Below are positions 63,701 to 64,000 of a DNA stretch of 64,000 bases, piece by piece (the first letter of the stretch is position 1; every line of letters begins with the position of its first letter). The position numbers were made by a program, and so were the translations under genes. This DNA comes from Mesorhizobium japonicum MAFF 303099 (GTDB taxonomy: Bacteria; Pseudomonadota; Alphaproteobacteria; Rhizobiales; Rhizobiaceae): contig NC_002678.2 of NCBI RefSeq assembly GCF_000009625.1, positions 5,116,001 to 5,180,000 on the forward strand, in the 5' to 3' direction. The notes beneath the pieces are model-generated. The model was not told where the DNA came from. It ran no database searches and saw only the letters and a list, made by a program, of their open reading frames with translations.

Positions 63701-64000
63701 GCAGTTGCCGCCGAGATTCGCCGCCGCCCTGCCGGGCTCTCTGATTTTGATCCGCAGAACCTGGGTAACGTTGTGAACGGGTTGAGCAAGTGGCCGCTAG
63801 AGGAGGAGTGTTGCGGCGTTATCGATGCAATCGCCGGGAAGGTCTGTGGCCGCGCCGGTGAAAAAGCCGGCCTGTCTGGGTTTAATTCGCAGGCATTCGC
63901 AAACCTGGTGAACGGGTTCAGCAAGGCGCGGGAACCGGGGAACTCACATCAGGCGACCATTGTCATAGCCGATGCGGTCTGTCGCCTCGCCGATGAAATT
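60731..64000 (+). CDS. Chimeric type III effector: XopP-like N-half fused to SKWP repeats (runs off the right edge)
   Basis: From ATG 60731 the frame is open to the end of the window, at least 1090 residues. Residues 1-~680 are paralogous to the effector at 56904 (same start MTG..RSG.SR, helical body EEEATLRLATGSVMHSKLVY, basic RRKRKGKGK). They lack its conserved C-terminus. At ~682-790 a second copy of the disordered leader occurs (NSQSSHAPGQSSQSSDAGVE). From ~800 it matches the SKWP effector at 23620 (RRRFDHVAAQSFDDALLNDA) and enters SKWP repeats (NGFSKWP at ~973). Three 35-residue repeats (PADAGA.I..T.GKS.VAKGTLALQP) lie at ~430-530. An 11-A run at 61398-61408 is read in frame. It probably corresponds to M. 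loti Mlr6361 (recall). The tts box at 60485 should drive it. Confidence 0.8.
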   Translation, partial: MTGVNRSGRSRTEKRVGRTGEASSSRSQSSLAPGAGSQSFDTVVEQMRSVEINRRTPAVPMERGADDALHDRPSGPSVGIHGTLDAARHAAAAPRAAGPRRRSVPSMLEGETLAPVASQPPTSGVAAPICLSGDEIKEKRRMDSLLTLVGMRFNAARQDPGDEKLLDQVINAGSAALHHYKSLSPALARTIVDDNQLITCRYLVWDAVQEYSRLAEPTIHKLQKKKAEEEAIGLTQSTATPESVVEAHAACVKWWEKKVGHCERGRAAWRATASLPSATAKMRQEEEATLRLATGSVMHSKLVYLQSRIDLARAKIEPQASTFDAPVREILMVENGRVRLLEAFSGDVLPAFLSTQNAVLSSGGHPLDADHCAVLEGVIERLSEFASELQVIRTNLNDHQTSADLPLELLSQIVEGAWIVGHEVMHLLELQPKPPAVALPPDAGAAIPAETAGKSRVAKGTLALQPKAPALIASPADAGATIQIDTVGKSPVAKGTLALQPNWPANIAPPADMGAGIPADTAGKAAVAGAAARRKRKGKGKPAVGAGSSAPGRASQVAAVDSDTAPADKVLVLSDMGTKLVSAEEARASASAGAQSAKQAPPSMEALTQERQVKPEDARYVAETVVERLQTQPAEMRACPAALDEPRRPGLLAPAQVPEVQDKTVRLKGMLNQAQELAKALNSQSSHAPGQSSQSSDAGVERTHSGPQDRMSYARVVRGADEALGDKSADYSIAPRGALAGSRGATSGPRHGSPQGRHGEAMGRQESSLRLERSWLGDQEPSRSQPDTLARHDQSQSRPVAGPERRRFDHVAAQSFDDALLNDALHKIFFAHDINEFSYAVVENDKRLQSQAHRATFLRKAASEFTRHFVPRWEDDVRAGNTWGFATSCNATSREPGGQAGMEACRAMAAQVSRLGRALNDVESKTLSLFVLSFSRHPRLAECRNGMITIAKLFHEQPGALSELNGQSLALLVNGFSKWPEQENARKATVAVAAEIRRRPAGLSDFDPQNLGNVVNGLSKWPLEEECCGVIDAIAGKVCGRAGEKAGLSGFNSQAFANLVNGFSKAREPGNSHQATIVIADAVCRLADEI
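62016..62325 (+). repeat. Three ~105-bp in-frame tandem repeats in the chimeric effector
   Basis: CTGCAGCCGAAG...GCCGACGCTGGCGCT...GGCAAGTCT..GTGGCCAAAGGCACTCTGGCA recurs three times, encoding LQPK.PA....PADAGA.I...T.GKS.VAKGTLA. The paralog at 56904 has a single unit at the same place, so the expansion is specific to this gene. Confidence 0.75.

Noticed and set aside
1..64000. CRISPR arrays, tRNA or rRNA genes
   Set aside because: No regularly spaced short repeats, tRNA-like cloverleaf or rRNA signature was noticed; the repeats seen are all in-frame protein repeats or IS ends.

Overview
The window looks like part of the symbiosis island of a Mesorhizobium-type rhizobium (M. loti / M. japonicum lineage most likely). 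The evidence is a complete Rhc-type type III secretion system (T3SS) in the order known from Rhizobium NGR234 and M. loti, the rhizobial regulator ttsI behind a nod box, several tts-box promoters, giant plant-directed effector genes, and many decayed insertion sequences. The species is an inference from gene order and recall; no search was run.

Layout. Positions 1-9450 are accessory DNA. They hold a GntR-type regulator cut off by the left edge, an intact IS6-family element, a DUF3800 gene, a DUF2130 gene broken by an amber codon, and a four-gene set on the + strand: poly-gamma-glutamate hydrolase, MBL-fold hydrolase, secreted S1/P1 nuclease and phospholipase D-like protein. Positions 9451-15020 hold a tts box, the broken remains of an acylated effector N-terminus, and a 1748-residue NopD/XopD-like SUMO protease with very large internal duplications. 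Positions 15005-23060 are a graveyard of ISKra4, ISL3, Tn3 and IS630 remnants, plus a second, frameshifted SUMO-protease gene joined to a transposon gene.

Positions 23620-30678 encode a 2352-residue SKWP-repeat (RipS/XopAD-like) effector. It ends in a shikimate-kinase-like domain, and its middle contains motifs resembling the DxDGD catalytic loop of cellular RNA-dependent RNA polymerases. Positions 31968-52644 are the T3SS: nod box and tts-like box, ttsI-rhcC2-y4xK, nopX and rhcC1 (minus strand), nopB-rhcJ-nolU-rhcLN-y4yJ-rhcQRSTU, then nopC-nopA-sctD-rhcV-y4yS. NodD, responding to host flavonoids, should switch on ttsI; TtsI should then activate the tts boxes in front of nopX, nopB, nopC and the effectors.

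Positions 52690-64000 contain more IS debris and two near-identical 820-bp IS6-family copies in direct orientation. Between them lies a 791-residue effector that resembles the XopP/RipH (HLK) family. After the second copy a paralogous effector starts at 60731 and stays open to the right edge (at least 1090 residues). It is a chimera of the XopP-like protein and an SKWP-repeat protein. No tRNA, rRNA or CRISPR array was recognised.
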